In this document: positions 51,860 through 61,414 of the stretch, piece after piece
Position numbering within the stretch: the first letter of the stretch is position 1
How the letters are laid out: each line of letters starts with the position of its first letter
Source of the DNA: Mesorhizobium sp. B2-3-4
Lineage (GTDB): Bacteria > Pseudomonadota > Alphaproteobacteria > Rhizobiales > Rhizobiaceae
DNA length: 64,000 nt
Reading direction: 5' to 3'
Assembly (NCBI RefSeq): GCF_006442315.1
Contig: NZ_VFVY01000006.1
Location: forward strand, 1-64,000
Notes under the pieces: generated by a model
What the model was told of the DNA's origin: nothing
Database searches by the model: none
Seen by the model: only the letters and a program-made list of their open reading frames with translations
Made by a program: the position numbers and the translations under genes

Positions 51860-52863
51860 TGCGCGGGCACGTGTTTGGTGGCGACGGCATGGCCGTCCTT
51901 CTTGGCGCGGTATTCGCTATAGGCGGCGATCAGCATGTCCTCGTCGCGATATTGCGGCACCCAGCCGAGTTGACGCTCTGCCTTGGACACGTCGAGCACG
52001 CACTCCTCATCGGCGATCAGATATTGCTCCGGATCCATGATCGGCATGTTCATGAGGTCGAGCAGGTCGAGCGTGCGCTTGACCGCCCAGCCCGGCGTCG
52101 GGATCAGGATCGATTTCGAGCCGGCATGCCGGATCAGGTCGCCGAGCAGCTTCCTGACCGGCGGCGGGTTGAGCGAGCCGAGATTATACGCCTCGTTGGG
52201 CACGCCGGCCTTCCACGCCGCGCGCGCGGCCTCGGCGCAGTCGAACACCGAGATGAACTGGTAGGGATTTTTGCCCGAGCCGATCATCGGCACCGGCAGG
52301 TTCCAGTCGATCAGCTTGAACAGCTTTTCCAGGATGCCGAGCCGGCCGGGCCCGATGATCAGGCGAGGCCGGAACAGCGAGATCGACATGCCGCGCTTGC
52401 GCCATTCGGCGGCCAGTTCTTCGGTCTTCTGCTTCGACCAGCCATATTCGCCGAGCGGCGCGACCGGGTGCTCCTCGGTCATCGGCCGGGTGACAGTGTG
52501 ACCGTAGATCATGTCGGTGGTGTAGTGGACAAGCCTGGGTGCGCCAGCCTTGTCCATCGCCTGGATAATGTGTTCGGTGCCGTGGAAATTCACCGGGAAG
52601 AAGAAGTCGTGCCGTTTGGCCCGCATCTGGAGCGGCGACAGCATCTTCGCCGACAGGTTATAGACCATGTCGTCGGCTTTCAGCCCGACCGACGCGACCG
52701 AAGCCGGGTCTGTGACATCGCATTTGACGAAGCGAACATTGCGGTAATGCGCAAGGTCGCTCCTGACGATATCGGCGACGACGACCTCTTCGCCATCGGC
52801 CACGAGCTTCGGCGCAAGATGGCGGCCGACGAAGCCGTCACCGCCGAAAATCACATGTCTCAT
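51856..52863 (-). CDS. NAD-dependent sugar epimerase/dehydratase (extended SDR)
   Basis: This 335-residue extended SDR has MRHVIFGGDGFVGRHLA (NAD turn) and YGWSKQKTE with the catalytic Tyr and Lys. It could be the keto-reductase or epimerase step of the clustered pentose pathway, filling the place of DprE2, though it is not a classical SDR of that type. 4-bp overlaps on both sides. Confidence 0.86.
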   Translation of the reverse strand: MRHVIFGGDGFVGRHLAPKLVADGEEVVVADIVRSDLAHYRNVRFVKCDVTDPASVASVGLKADDMVYNLSAKMLSPLQMRAKRHDFFFPVNFHGTEHIIQAMDKAGAPRLVHYTTDMIYGHTVTRPMTEEHPVAPLGEYGWSKQKTEELAAEWRKRGMSISLFRPRLIIGPGRLGILEKLFKLIDWNLPVPMIGSGKNPYQFISVFDCAEAARAAWKAGVPNEAYNLGSLNPPPVRKLLGDLIRHAGSKSILIPTPGWAVKRTLDLLDLMNMPIMDPEQYLIADEECVLDVSKAERQLGWVPQYRDEDMLIAAYSEYRAKKDGHAVATKHVPAQ

Positions 52864-53294
52864 CGAACGATCTCGTTTGCTTGTATCTTGTCGGGAGCAA
52901 TGGAAGCGGTCTGGTCCTCATGCCCTCGCCCGCTTTGCGCGATCAGCACCGTGCCGACGCAGATGCAGGCGATACCGGCGATGCGCCACCCGTTGAGATC
53001 CTCGCGAAAGACGAAATAGGCGAAGATCGCGACGGCGACGTAAGCCAGGCTGAGGAAGGGATAGGCGAAGGAGAGCTCGACCTTGGACAGCACGTAGAGG
53101 TGCGAGGCCATCGAAATGACGAAGGTGCACAGGCCAAGGAAGACCCAGGGGCTGAACACGATCTGTAGCAGCTTGACCAGCGGATTGGTGCCCTCGAACG
53201 AAATCGGCCCGAGCGACATCATGCCTTGCTTCAGCATGAGCTGCGCAGCCGCATTGGTCATGACCGTAAAGAGAATGAAGACGATATATTTCAT
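52860..53294 (-). CDS. Small multidrug-resistance-like (EamA/ArnE-type) membrane protein
   Basis: This 144-residue protein has four transmembrane helices in the small DMT/ArnE-ArnF pattern. ArnE/ArnF flip undecaprenyl-phosphate aminoarabinose in other bacteria, so it could flip the lipid-linked sugar made by its neighbours. The start at 53294 is preferred; an ATG at 53318 is possible. It overlaps the epimerase gene by 4 bp. Confidence 0.75.
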   Translation of the reverse strand: MKYIVFILFTVMTNAAAQLMLKQGMMSLGPISFEGTNPLVKLLQIVFSPWVFLGLCTFVISMASHLYVLSKVELSFAYPFLSLAYVAVAIFAYFVFREDLNGWRIAGIACICVGTVLIAQSGRGHEDQTASIAPDKIQANEIVR

Positions 53295-53418
53295 GCGCGA
53301 CCACCCGCCCCGTGACATCCAGTACTACAAAGCCGAAAAGATTTCGTGAACTCACAACAATGTTTTGAGTAAATCCTGCCGTTAAGCACCCGCTAACCAA
53401 TATTCATTTGAATTTTAT

Positions 53419-54768
53419 CTATTCTGCCGCCTCTGCGCGCCGCCGCTGCGCATCGATGCTTCCAGCCGTGCGTACCCAGAAGTCGGACATGAAGGCGGGG
53501 TCGCGCAGTGCTTCCAGTTTCGACCATTCCGGGAACGAAGCCGCGAAGGTTGATGCATCCATGCGCGCGTCCTTGTAGGGATTGACCGCCCCGCCAGCCG
53601 CGATGGCCATGCGGTCGAGTTCCGCCAGCAGCGCAAGCGTCGCCGCCCCCCTGTTGGGGAAATCCAGCGTCAGCGTGTAACCCGGTCTTGGGAACGACAG
53701 CAGTGCCGGCGAGCTTATCGAACCGAAGCGCTTCAACACCGTGAGGAACGACCCTTGCCCGGCCTGCCGGGCCGCCACGAGCAGCGCCGGCACGACCGCG
53801 CGCGCCGCCTCTTCCGGTACTACGCTCTGGTGTTGGAACAGCCCCTTCGGGCCGTACAGTCGGTTCCAGTCGCGCACGCTGTCGAGCGGGAAGAAGAAGC
53901 CCTGATATTCGACCTGGCGCGGCACCGCGGCCCGGCCCTTTTTCCACCAGTAGGCGGCGTTGAAAGCAGTCAGGAAAGGCCGGTTGAGCACGTTGAAAGG
54001 CGGCTGGACCGGCACGGAGAATTTCGCGCCCGCCCGTGAGGCCGCGTGCGAGCCGTGCTCGGCGTGGTTGCCGGTAAACAGCAGCCCCCGTCCGCTGTTG
54101 CGGCCGCGGGCTAGTTGGTCGATCCAGGCAACGGCATATTCGTTGGCCTGGTCGGCCGCTTCCGCCAGATCGAAATATTCGCCGAGGTCGCGAAACCGGG
54201 TCGTCTTTTCGACGATGTCGAGCGAGGGAACCCGCATCAGCCGGATCGACGCCGACAGGATCAGGCCGGTGAGCCCCAAGCCGCCGATGGTGGCCCGAAA
54301 CAGACGTGGATTTTCCGCCGCCGAACAGCGATAGGTCCGCCCGTCCGACCGCAGCAGAGCAAAGCTCTCCACATGGCAGCCGAACGTGCCGCGCCGGTGA
54401 TGGTTCTTGCCATGGACATCGTTGGCAATGGCGCCGCCGAGCGTGACGAATTGCGTGCCTGGAACCACGGCGGGAAAGAAACCGTAGGGCGCGGCATGCG
54501 CGATGATGTCCGCGAGCAGCGCGCCGGCATCCGCTTCGAGGAGACCGGTCTCGGCGTTGAAGCCGCGAATGCGGTTGAGCGGCAGCATGTCGATGACCGC
54601 GCCGGCCTGGTTCTGGCAGGAATCGCCGTAGGACCGTCCATTGCCGTAGGCAAGCAGCGACGCTTGCCTCGCCTGACCGCCCTTGAGCAGCGCAATGGCG
54701 TCATCGGCATGCATCGTCCTTGCCGCCGGCGGCGTGGCAAGACCAAAGCTTTGGAACCGTTCGGCCAT
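53419..54768 (-). CDS. FAD-dependent oxidoreductase, DprE1-like
   Basis: This 449-residue protein has a PCMH/VAO-type FAD domain: YGNGRSYGDSCQN, GTQFVTLGGAIANDVHGKNHH and LGLTGLIL. These match DprE1, which oxidises polyprenylphosphoryl-ribose at C2'. It lies 2 bp after the HAD-UbiA gene, as in mycobacterial arabinan synthesis where UbiA and DprE1 are near neighbours. Confidence 0.82.
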   Translation of the reverse strand: MAERFQSFGLATPPAARTMHADDAIALLKGGQARQASLLAYGNGRSYGDSCQNQAGAVIDMLPLNRIRGFNAETGLLEADAGALLADIIAHAAPYGFFPAVVPGTQFVTLGGAIANDVHGKNHHRRGTFGCHVESFALLRSDGRTYRCSAAENPRLFRATIGGLGLTGLILSASIRLMRVPSLDIVEKTTRFRDLGEYFDLAEAADQANEYAVAWIDQLARGRNSGRGLLFTGNHAEHGSHAASRAGAKFSVPVQPPFNVLNRPFLTAFNAAYWWKKGRAAVPRQVEYQGFFFPLDSVRDWNRLYGPKGLFQHQSVVPEEAARAVVPALLVAARQAGQGSFLTVLKRFGSISSPALLSFPRPGYTLTLDFPNRGAATLALLAELDRMAIAAGGAVNPYKDARMDASTFAASFPEWSKLEALRDPAFMSDFWVRTAGSIDAQRRRAEAAE

Positions 54769-54770
54769 GC

Positions 54771-56204
54771 CTACCAGCCCCCGATGACCAAAAGCACGGC
54801 GCCGATCGCCACCACGATCTGACTGCGCCAGTCGCGGATGATGAAGACGACCGGATCGTCATGCATCTCGTCGCGGCGCGCCAGGATCCAGACGCGGATG
54901 ATGAGGTACAGCACGATCGGCGGCAACGGCCAGATCAGCCAGGGGTGCGGATAGAGTTCACGCACCGCGACGCTGTCCATGTAGAGTGCCAGCACCAGCG
55001 CCGCGGAGAAGGCCGAAGCCATGCCGGCCTGGGCGACGATTTCCTGGTCTTCGGTACGATAGCCGCGGCCGGCAATGCGCTCGCCTGGCGCAATGGCGGT
55101 GGTACGCAGTTCGACGAAGCGCTTCACCAGCGCCAGCGACAGGAAGAAGAAAATCGAGAAGGCGAGCAGCCAGAACGAAACGTCGACGCCGGTCGCCGCC
55201 GCGCCCGCCAGGACACGGATCGTATAAAGCCCCGCAAGCGTCAGCACGTCGACCAGGAGCATGCGTTTGAACGACAGCGAGTAGGCCGTCGTAACGGCCA
55301 TATAGCCGCCGAGCACGCCGAGGAATTCGATCGGCAGCAGGCAGCCGGCGGCAAGGCCGATCGCCAGCAGCACCGCGATCGCGCCGAGGCCGAACGGGAT
55401 CGACAGCGCACCGCTGGCGAACGGCCTGTTGCGCTTGGTGGCGTGCTTGCGGTCGAGCGCCAGATCGAAGAAGTCGTTGAGGATATAGATCGCCGAGGCG
55501 ACCGCGCTGAACGAGACGAACGCCAGCAGGCATTGCCAGATCATGTCGGTGTTGAAATATTCGTGCGACAGCACCATCGGCACGGCGATCAGCGAATTCT
55601 TCAGCCATTGATGCACGCGCAGCATCTTGATGATGGTGCGCGATGTCGGCTTGGGCGCCGGCATGGTTTCGGCACCATGTGCCGCTTGCCAGCGTGCGGC
55701 GTGGCGGTCCGGCGCCACCACGATCGCGCTGCGTGCCGCGTCGAAGACCTGGAGGTCATGGCGGCTGTTGCCGGCATAGTCGAAGCCGCCATCGCCATAG
55801 GCGGCCACCAGCGAGGCGCGCTTCTTGCCCGAGGTGAGATTGTCGAGGCCGTCAGTGGCCAACACTCGGTCGAAGATGCCCAGATGGGCCGATATGGCGT
55901 CGGCGAACTTGCGCGGCGTACCGGTGGCGAGCACGAGCTTGCGGCCTTCGGCGTGCTCGGCGCGGAGCCGGTCGAGCAGTGGCGCCCGATAGGGCAGCGT
56001 GGCCGGGTCGATGTCTATGCGCTGGGCGATTGCCTGCTTCAGCCGCGCTGGTCCGCCTGCCGCCCAGAAAGGCACCAGAAAGAGATAGAGCGGGTTCTTC
56101 TTGAGAAGGATGAACAATCCTTCCCAGAGCAGGTCGGTTGCAATCAGCGTGCCGTCGAGATCGACCGCAAGCGGTATTGCGTTCCTGTCCGACCGCGCAT
56201 CCAT
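54771..56204 (-). CDS. HAD phosphatase-UbiA prenyltransferase fusion
   Basis: The protein has 477 residues. The N-terminal HAD domain has LAVDLDGTLIATD (DxDGT) and a GDGGFDYAGNSRHD segment; the C-terminal UbiA domain has NDFFDLALDRKHAT (DxxxD) and about eight helices. The UbiA part resembles decaprenyl-phosphate phosphoribosyltransferase. The fused phosphatase could remove the 5-phosphate from the product. First gene of the minus-strand cluster. Confidence 0.82.
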   Translation of the reverse strand: MDARSDRNAIPLAVDLDGTLIATDLLWEGLFILLKKNPLYLFLVPFWAAGGPARLKQAIAQRIDIDPATLPYRAPLLDRLRAEHAEGRKLVLATGTPRKFADAISAHLGIFDRVLATDGLDNLTSGKKRASLVAAYGDGGFDYAGNSRHDLQVFDAARSAIVVAPDRHAARWQAAHGAETMPAPKPTSRTIIKMLRVHQWLKNSLIAVPMVLSHEYFNTDMIWQCLLAFVSFSAVASAIYILNDFFDLALDRKHATKRNRPFASGALSIPFGLGAIAVLLAIGLAAGCLLPIEFLGVLGGYMAVTTAYSLSFKRMLLVDVLTLAGLYTIRVLAGAAATGVDVSFWLLAFSIFFFLSLALVKRFVELRTTAIAPGERIAGRGYRTEDQEIVAQAGMASAFSAALVLALYMDSVAVRELYPHPWLIWPLPPIVLYLIIRVWILARRDEMHDDPVVFIIRDWRSQIVVAIGAVLLVIGGW

Positions 56205-56385
56205 GCCCGTCCTGCCCTGCCAGCGTAATATCCGGAAACCGGAATCCCGTTGAGCGCCGTGTTTCGGCGTCTTGGATGGAGGTATAGCGGGTGACGGCCT
56301 AGCGAACGTTAAAACGTGCGGTTGCAAACGGCTGTTTCGGCTGTATTTCGGGCGTCATTGTTAAGCAACTGCTACCGGAAACGAT

Positions 56386-56412
56386 AAAAGGCCGGACAAA
56401 TGCCCGGCCTTT
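56386..56412 (-). terminator. Terminator of small secreted protein gene
   Basis: AAAGGCCGG pairs with CCGGCCTTT across a short loop, and the minus strand continues into a T-rich run. It follows the stop codon at 56431. Confidence 0.8.
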
Positions 56413-56430
56413 CCAATCATGTCGGCGAGA

Positions 56431-56694
56431 TTACTTGATGCGGGCAACGCCGCCCGAAATCTCGATGGTTTCCGAACCGGTCAGCGCTTCGAGGTCGCCG
56501 TTTGGCAAGGTGACGAAGCAGCCGCTCTGGCAGAATTCAACGGTTTCACCGGCGGCCAACGCCAGGTCGGACTTGCTGCCGGCCTCCGTCACGACCAGCG
56601 TGCGGGTCTCGGCGTCCTTGTTGACCGCGCTGGCGGCATGGGCCGAGCCGCCTACGGCGAGCAAGGCCACGGCAGCGACGAGAGACTTCCACAT
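56431..56694 (-). CDS. Small secreted protein
   Basis: This 87-residue protein begins with a signal peptide (MWKSLVAAVALLAVGGSAHA). The mature part of about 67 residues has two Cys (ETVEFCQSGCFVTLP), likely a disulfide, and an acidic beta-rich sequence. I do not recognise the family. A terminator follows, so it is a single-gene unit. Confidence 0.7.
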   Translation of the reverse strand: MWKSLVAAVALLAVGGSAHAASAVNKDAETRTLVVTEAGSKSDLALAAGETVEFCQSGCFVTLPNGDLEALTGSETIEISGGVARIK

Positions 56695-56900
56695 TTGCAA
56701 TATCGGTGTTCCCACCGCCTCTGTTGCATTTCACAAGGCATTCTCGCCTTTGCATGAGAGCTTATATGAGATGGAAGCTGAACCGCAACTGAATGCCGCA
56801 TTCATGCCGCAATTGGCTTTTGCCGGTGCTTCATCCTGTAAAACCGGCCGCCCCGCACGATATGATGGCGAAGGGGCGCGACGGGCGAAAAGATGAGACC

Positions 56901-57722
56901 ATGCACGACAACTGGCTGGAGACGATCGGCGTTGGCATTGAGACCCGGAACATTGTGGCTGGGTTGACCTACCACGTGCCGGCCTCTCCCAACCACCGGC
57001 TGGGAATTCATGTCGGAGCGCCTGTCAATGCGTCGTGCCGGTGCGACGGAACGCACCACCGGCGGGTACAGTCGGATGGCGACATCGATATCGTGCCCGC
57101 CGGGCTGGACGGCGAATGGCAAGACGACGCCGACTGCACGATCCTGCGGCTGTGGGTAAGCCCGGGGCTGGTTCGACAAGCTGCCGAGGATCTCGAAATC
57201 GACCCGGCCAAGGTCGTCGTTCTTCCGCAGTTCCAGCGCCGCGATCCGAGAATCGAACATATTGCGCACGCGATGGCGACGGGACTGAGCCCGGACATGC
57301 CATCGGACCGACTGTATTTCGAGAGCCTGGCCAAGGCGTTGGCCATCCAGCTTGTCCAAGGTGCATCGTCCCTGCGAGCCGATGCCGTCAGGCAGACGCT
57401 CTCCCCGGTCCAGAAGCGCCGGCTTCGTGATTTCATCGAGACCAATCTCGACCAGGACCTCTCGCTGGGTGACCTGGCGAAGGTGGCCGCCATCAGCGTG
57501 TCGCATCTGAAGGTGCTGTTTCGCCGCACATTCGGCATGCCGCCCCACCAATATGTCATCCAGCGCCGGGTCGAGCGGGCCAGGACCTTGCTGCATCAGG
57601 GGACAATGCCGCTCAGCCGGATCGCGCTGGAGGCCGGCTTCGCGCATCAAAGCCATATGGCTCAAAGCATGAAGCGCATTCTCGGCGTCACGCCCGCGGC
57701 GCTGGCGCGCATGCGGAAATAA
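56901..57722 (+). CDS. AraC-family transcriptional regulator
   Basis: This 273-residue protein has a poorly conserved sensor half and a C-terminal AraC domain with two HTH motifs (LGDLAKVAAISVSHLKVLFRRTFG; LSRIALEAGFAHQSHMAQSMKR). It starts at MHDNWLETIG. It lies 116 bp upstream of the NmrA-like gene on the same strand and could regulate it. Confidence 0.84.
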   Translation: MHDNWLETIGVGIETRNIVAGLTYHVPASPNHRLGIHVGAPVNASCRCDGTHHRRVQSDGDIDIVPAGLDGEWQDDADCTILRLWVSPGLVRQAAEDLEIDPAKVVVLPQFQRRDPRIEHIAHAMATGLSPDMPSDRLYFESLAKALAIQLVQGASSLRADAVRQTLSPVQKRRLRDFIETNLDQDLSLGDLAKVAAISVSHLKVLFRRTFGMPPHQYVIQRRVERARTLLHQGTMPLSRIALEAGFAHQSHMAQSMKRILGVTPAALARMRK

Positions 57723-57838
57723 TGCGCCGGACTTGACTGTGATCATCCGTTCTTGCGCTCCGTCGTCCATATCTGGGCGACCCAGGCCCGCCAATCCTGC
57801 ATCGTTGGCCTTCGACGATCGGTTTGAAGGATATCGCT

Positions 57839-58732
57839 ATGTTTGTTGTGCTGGGAGCCGCCGGGAAGATCGGACGATCCACGATTGGCGCGCTGCGTAA
57901 ACAGGATGTCCCAGTCAGGGCCGTGATTCGCGATCCATCGAGCGCCGACGCGCTTCGTGCGCTTGGTTGCGAGGTAGAAATCGCCGATCTGCGCGATGCG
58001 CCGGCTCTGGCGCGGGCAACAAAAGGTGCGACGGCCGTGCAGGTCATTTGCCCGGTGGCCATCCGCGCCGACGATGCCTCTCAAGAGATGCAATCCACGA
58101 TCCGGTCGATCATGGACGCGCTCGATGAGTTCAGACCGCAAACCATCCTGGCGATCTCGGACTACGGCGCCGAGATCTCCGCCGGTACCGGCATCACGCT
58201 CACCTTCCATCATCTTGAAGCACAGCTGAAGACGCTACCCGCGGCCTTGACGCTGCTGCGCTCCGCCGAGCACATGCAGAACTGGGCCCGCGTAATCGGT
58301 CGAGCGCTCGAGACCGGCGTCCTGTCCAGCCTCCATCATCCCGTCTCGAAGGCCTTTCCCACGGTCTCGGCCGGCGATGTCGGGCTGATTGCGGCAGACC
58401 TCCTCTTGTCGCCCGCCGACGGGCTGCGCGTGGTGCATGCCGAGGGCCCGCGACGCTACAGCGCCATCGATGTGGCGCGGACGCTTGGCGAAATCGTCGG
58501 CCGCGAGGTGGTCGCGCGTGAGCTGCCGAGACAGGATTGGATGCCTGCCCTCGTGGCCGGAGGCATCGGCGAAACCTATGCCCGCCTGGTTGTGGAGTTG
58601 TTCGACGCCCACAATGCCGGTCGCATCGACGCGCAGCGGGATGTCGGCGAGATCAGGTTCGGCAGGACCGATCTTCGTGCGGCGCTGTCAGCGTTGCTGG
58701 CGACGGCCCGGCAGGCCGGACCCAGGGCTTAG
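57839..58732 (+). CDS. NmrA-like NAD(P)-binding protein
   Basis: This 297-residue protein opens with MFVVLGAAGKIG (Rossmann turn) and has the NmrA/QOR2-like layout: no SDR Tyr-Lys pair is evident, and a central helix contains SDYGAEISAGTGITLTFHHLE. AAGGA lies 7 bp before the ATG. A redox-sensing or quinone reductase role is usual. It ends 4 bp into the convergent MscS gene. Confidence 0.82.
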   Translation: MFVVLGAAGKIGRSTIGALRKQDVPVRAVIRDPSSADALRALGCEVEIADLRDAPALARATKGATAVQVICPVAIRADDASQEMQSTIRSIMDALDEFRPQTILAISDYGAEISAGTGITLTFHHLEAQLKTLPAALTLLRSAEHMQNWARVIGRALETGVLSSLHHPVSKAFPTVSAGDVGLIAADLLLSPADGLRVVHAEGPRRYSAIDVARTLGEIVGREVVARELPRQDWMPALVAGGIGETYARLVVELFDAHNAGRIDAQRDVGEIRFGRTDLRAALSALLATARQAGPRA

Positions 58733-61248
58733 TCCGGATCGGGCTTCTTGGCCTTGCGCGGCTTCGGCTGCTTTTTCGCCTCGGCCTCGGCTTGCGCCCT
58801 GGCTTCTTCCTGTTCGGCGAAATCGGCCTCGATCTTGTCGTCATCGGTCGGCCAGGCAACATGTTTCTGGACCTCGACAACCGCGCGCGGCGTTGACGGG
58901 ATTTCGATGTGCTGGTCGTTGAATTTTTCCAACACGGAGAAGCGGACATCGTTCTGCACGGAACTGCCGTTCATGATGTCGGCCAGGAAAACACGGATTT
59001 CGAACTCCAGGGCGGCGGCGCCGAAATTGGAAAACAGTACGAACGGCTCGGGATTCTTCAGCACCAGCGGATGGCTGCGGGCGATCTCGAGCAGGATGGC
59101 ATGGACCTGCTTTACGTCGCTGCCATAGGCAACGCCGACCTTGATTTCGACACGACCGAGCTTGTTGCGGTGCGTCCAGTTGCCGACGGCGTTGTTGATC
59201 AGGTTCGAATTGGGCAGGATCACCGACTGGCGCTGGAAGGTTTCGATCTCGGTGGCGCGCACGCTGATCTTCTTGACCGTGCCGCTGACATCGCCGGCCA
59301 CGATCCAGTCGCCGACCTTGAACGGGCGCTCGGCCAGCAGGATCAGGCCGGAGACGAAATTGGACACCACGTTCTGCAGGCCAAAACCGATACCGAGGGA
59401 GAGAGCACCAGCGACCAGGGCCAGACTGGAGAGATCGATGCCGGCGGCCGAGATGCCGACCAGCGCGGCGAGCGCCACGCCGGCATAGCCGACCGCCAGC
59501 CGGATCGAGTTGCGCACCCCGGTGTCGACCTTGCCGCGCGCCATGACGGAGCCGTCGAGCCAGCCCTGGAACCAGCGCGTCAGGAAATAGCCGATGATGA
59601 AGACGACGATGCCCGACAGGATGCCGGTGACCGAAATCGTCACCGACCCGATATTGATTCCGGTTGCCAGCTTGTAGGCCCACGCCTCGATATCGCCGGG
59701 CTGGAAGCCCCACATCAACAGGATCAGCGGCAGGAACACCAGCACGATCATCAGGTTGATGGCGATGCTGACGACAAGACCGAGCTGGTCGAGCGCGGTG
59801 TCTTCATAGCTCGAATTGGCCGATAGCCAGCGCCCGACCGAGGTGTTGGCGAAAGCGCCCTCCTCGCCGATTGCTTGCGCCGACAGGAAGCCGATATAGG
59901 CCGTGATCAGCGCGGTGCCGGTGACCACGACCTGCAGCGACACGAACAGTGCAAGGCCGATATAGCCGAGCAGCGCCGCGATGATGGTGAAAAACCCGAG
60001 CCCGAGCGAGGTGTAGCGCAGCCATGCCGGCCATGGCCGCCAGCTTCCGTCACGCGCCTTGAACGGCCTCAGCATCGCCATCAGGATCAGGATGACGCCG
60101 ACGATGATGGTGGCGACGAAACTGCGCGCGATGGTCAGCGACAGCGGCGATCCCATCTTGTCGTTCACGACAGACAGGAAGGTGTTGAAGCTGATGACCA
60201 CGGCCATGGCGGTGGTCAACCGGACCAGCCAGCGCGCTGGCCCGGTTTCGACGGGGATGAGGCGCCAGTTGGGCAAACGCGGTTCGAGCGCCGCGTTGGT
60301 CAGGCGATTGACGCAGAACACCACGCCGATGACGGTCGCCAGCGCATTGAGGAAGAGGCCGATATCGCCACGCAAGACGTTGTAGTAATTGAAGAAGAAG
60401 ATCGTCGACCCGAGAAAGGCGGCAACCGCCACCGTCGGCAGCAAGGTCGACCAGAAGGCCACCGAAAGGCGGCTGAGATAGGACGGATCCTCATTGCCGG
60501 GGTCGGCCTCGAACACACGCCCGAACAGGCGCCGTCCGCCGACCAGCAGCACCAGCGCCAGGCCGAGCGCCACGAAGGTCGCGGCCAGAATGGCCTGGAA
60601 CTTGAACTTGATGGCAAAGGTCAGCCAGGACGACACGGCCTTGTAGAAATTGTCGAACTCGTCGCGCGCGTCGGAAAAGACCTGCGGGCTCAAGGCGTCC
60701 GAGAGCACGTAGCGCTTGGTCAACAGATTGCGGAAAAGCTCGCTGCGCATGTTGCCGATCTTGTCGATCAGTCCGCTGATGCGGATCGACAAGGCCTGCG
60801 CCTGCGAGATGACCGCGTTTATCTCGGCCTTTTCCGATGTCAGCCCTTCGCGCTCGGCGCTGACGATGTCCGGTTCCGCCGGCTGGCCCGCCGCAGGCGG
60901 CGGCCCAAGCTGCTCAAGCCTGGCGTTGATTTCGCCCAGCCGCGTGCGGAAGGCCAGAGCGCTGGTCAGCGATTGCCTGGACAGTTCTTCCAGTTGCAGG
61001 CGGATGTCGACAAGACTTCCGTCGTCCTCGGCGTCCTGCTGGATCTGCTTCTCGAAAGTGTCGGTCCTGGTCGTCAGGCTCTGGATGATCTTCTGCTGGT
61101 CAGCGACCAGTCCGGCGGGTGCCTGGCCAACGCCTTGCGCCGCGGCCTCGAACGACAAGGGCGCCGAAACGACAAGCGTCAGGACCAGGATGAGGCGAAG
61201 CAATCGAAAAAGCATGGTGGACCGGCGACTCACGGACGGCAAAGGCAT
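58729..61248 (-). CDS. Large mechanosensitive channel, MscS family with DUF3772
   Basis: The protein has 839 residues with a signal peptide, a periplasmic DUF3772 region (about 30-190), many transmembrane helices and a C-terminal MscS pore domain (GIGFGLQNVVSNFVSGLILLAERPFKVGDWI). A Lys/Glu-rich tail follows. It is of the long MscK/YbiO type. It would release solutes at low turgor, sensible in a cell that handles betaines. An ATG at 61215 is an alternative start. Confidence 0.87.
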   Translation of the reverse strand: MPLPSVSRRSTMLFRLLRLILVLTLVVSAPLSFEAAAQGVGQAPAGLVADQQKIIQSLTTRTDTFEKQIQQDAEDDGSLVDIRLQLEELSRQSLTSALAFRTRLGEINARLEQLGPPPAAGQPAEPDIVSAEREGLTSEKAEINAVISQAQALSIRISGLIDKIGNMRSELFRNLLTKRYVLSDALSPQVFSDARDEFDNFYKAVSSWLTFAIKFKFQAILAATFVALGLALVLLVGGRRLFGRVFEADPGNEDPSYLSRLSVAFWSTLLPTVAVAAFLGSTIFFFNYYNVLRGDIGLFLNALATVIGVVFCVNRLTNAALEPRLPNWRLIPVETGPARWLVRLTTAMAVVISFNTFLSVVNDKMGSPLSLTIARSFVATIIVGVILILMAMLRPFKARDGSWRPWPAWLRYTSLGLGFFTIIAALLGYIGLALFVSLQVVVTGTALITAYIGFLSAQAIGEEGAFANTSVGRWLSANSSYEDTALDQLGLVVSIAINLMIVLVFLPLILLMWGFQPGDIEAWAYKLATGINIGSVTISVTGILSGIVVFIIGYFLTRWFQGWLDGSVMARGKVDTGVRNSIRLAVGYAGVALAALVGISAAGIDLSSLALVAGALSLGIGFGLQNVVSNFVSGLILLAERPFKVGDWIVAGDVSGTVKKISVRATEIETFQRQSVILPNSNLINNAVGNWTHRNKLGRVEIKVGVAYGSDVKQVHAILLEIARSHPLVLKNPEPFVLFSNFGAAALEFEIRVFLADIMNGSSVQNDVRFSVLEKFNDQHIEIPSTPRAVVEVQKHVAWPTDDDKIEADFAEQEEARAQAEAEAKKQPKPRKAKKPDPD

Positions 61249-61414
61249 TCAAAGAGCCTGTCCTTGATAAAGACGGCCATATCATGGGGCAAGTCACCGC
61301 GACCGATCGCACACATCAGGCGTCGGCCAGTCGAAAGGCGATGGCGCAATATTGGCTTTGCATCAGTCCCCTGCTCTATAGTCTGCCGCATCGCCCGCAA
61401 CGGACACCATACAC

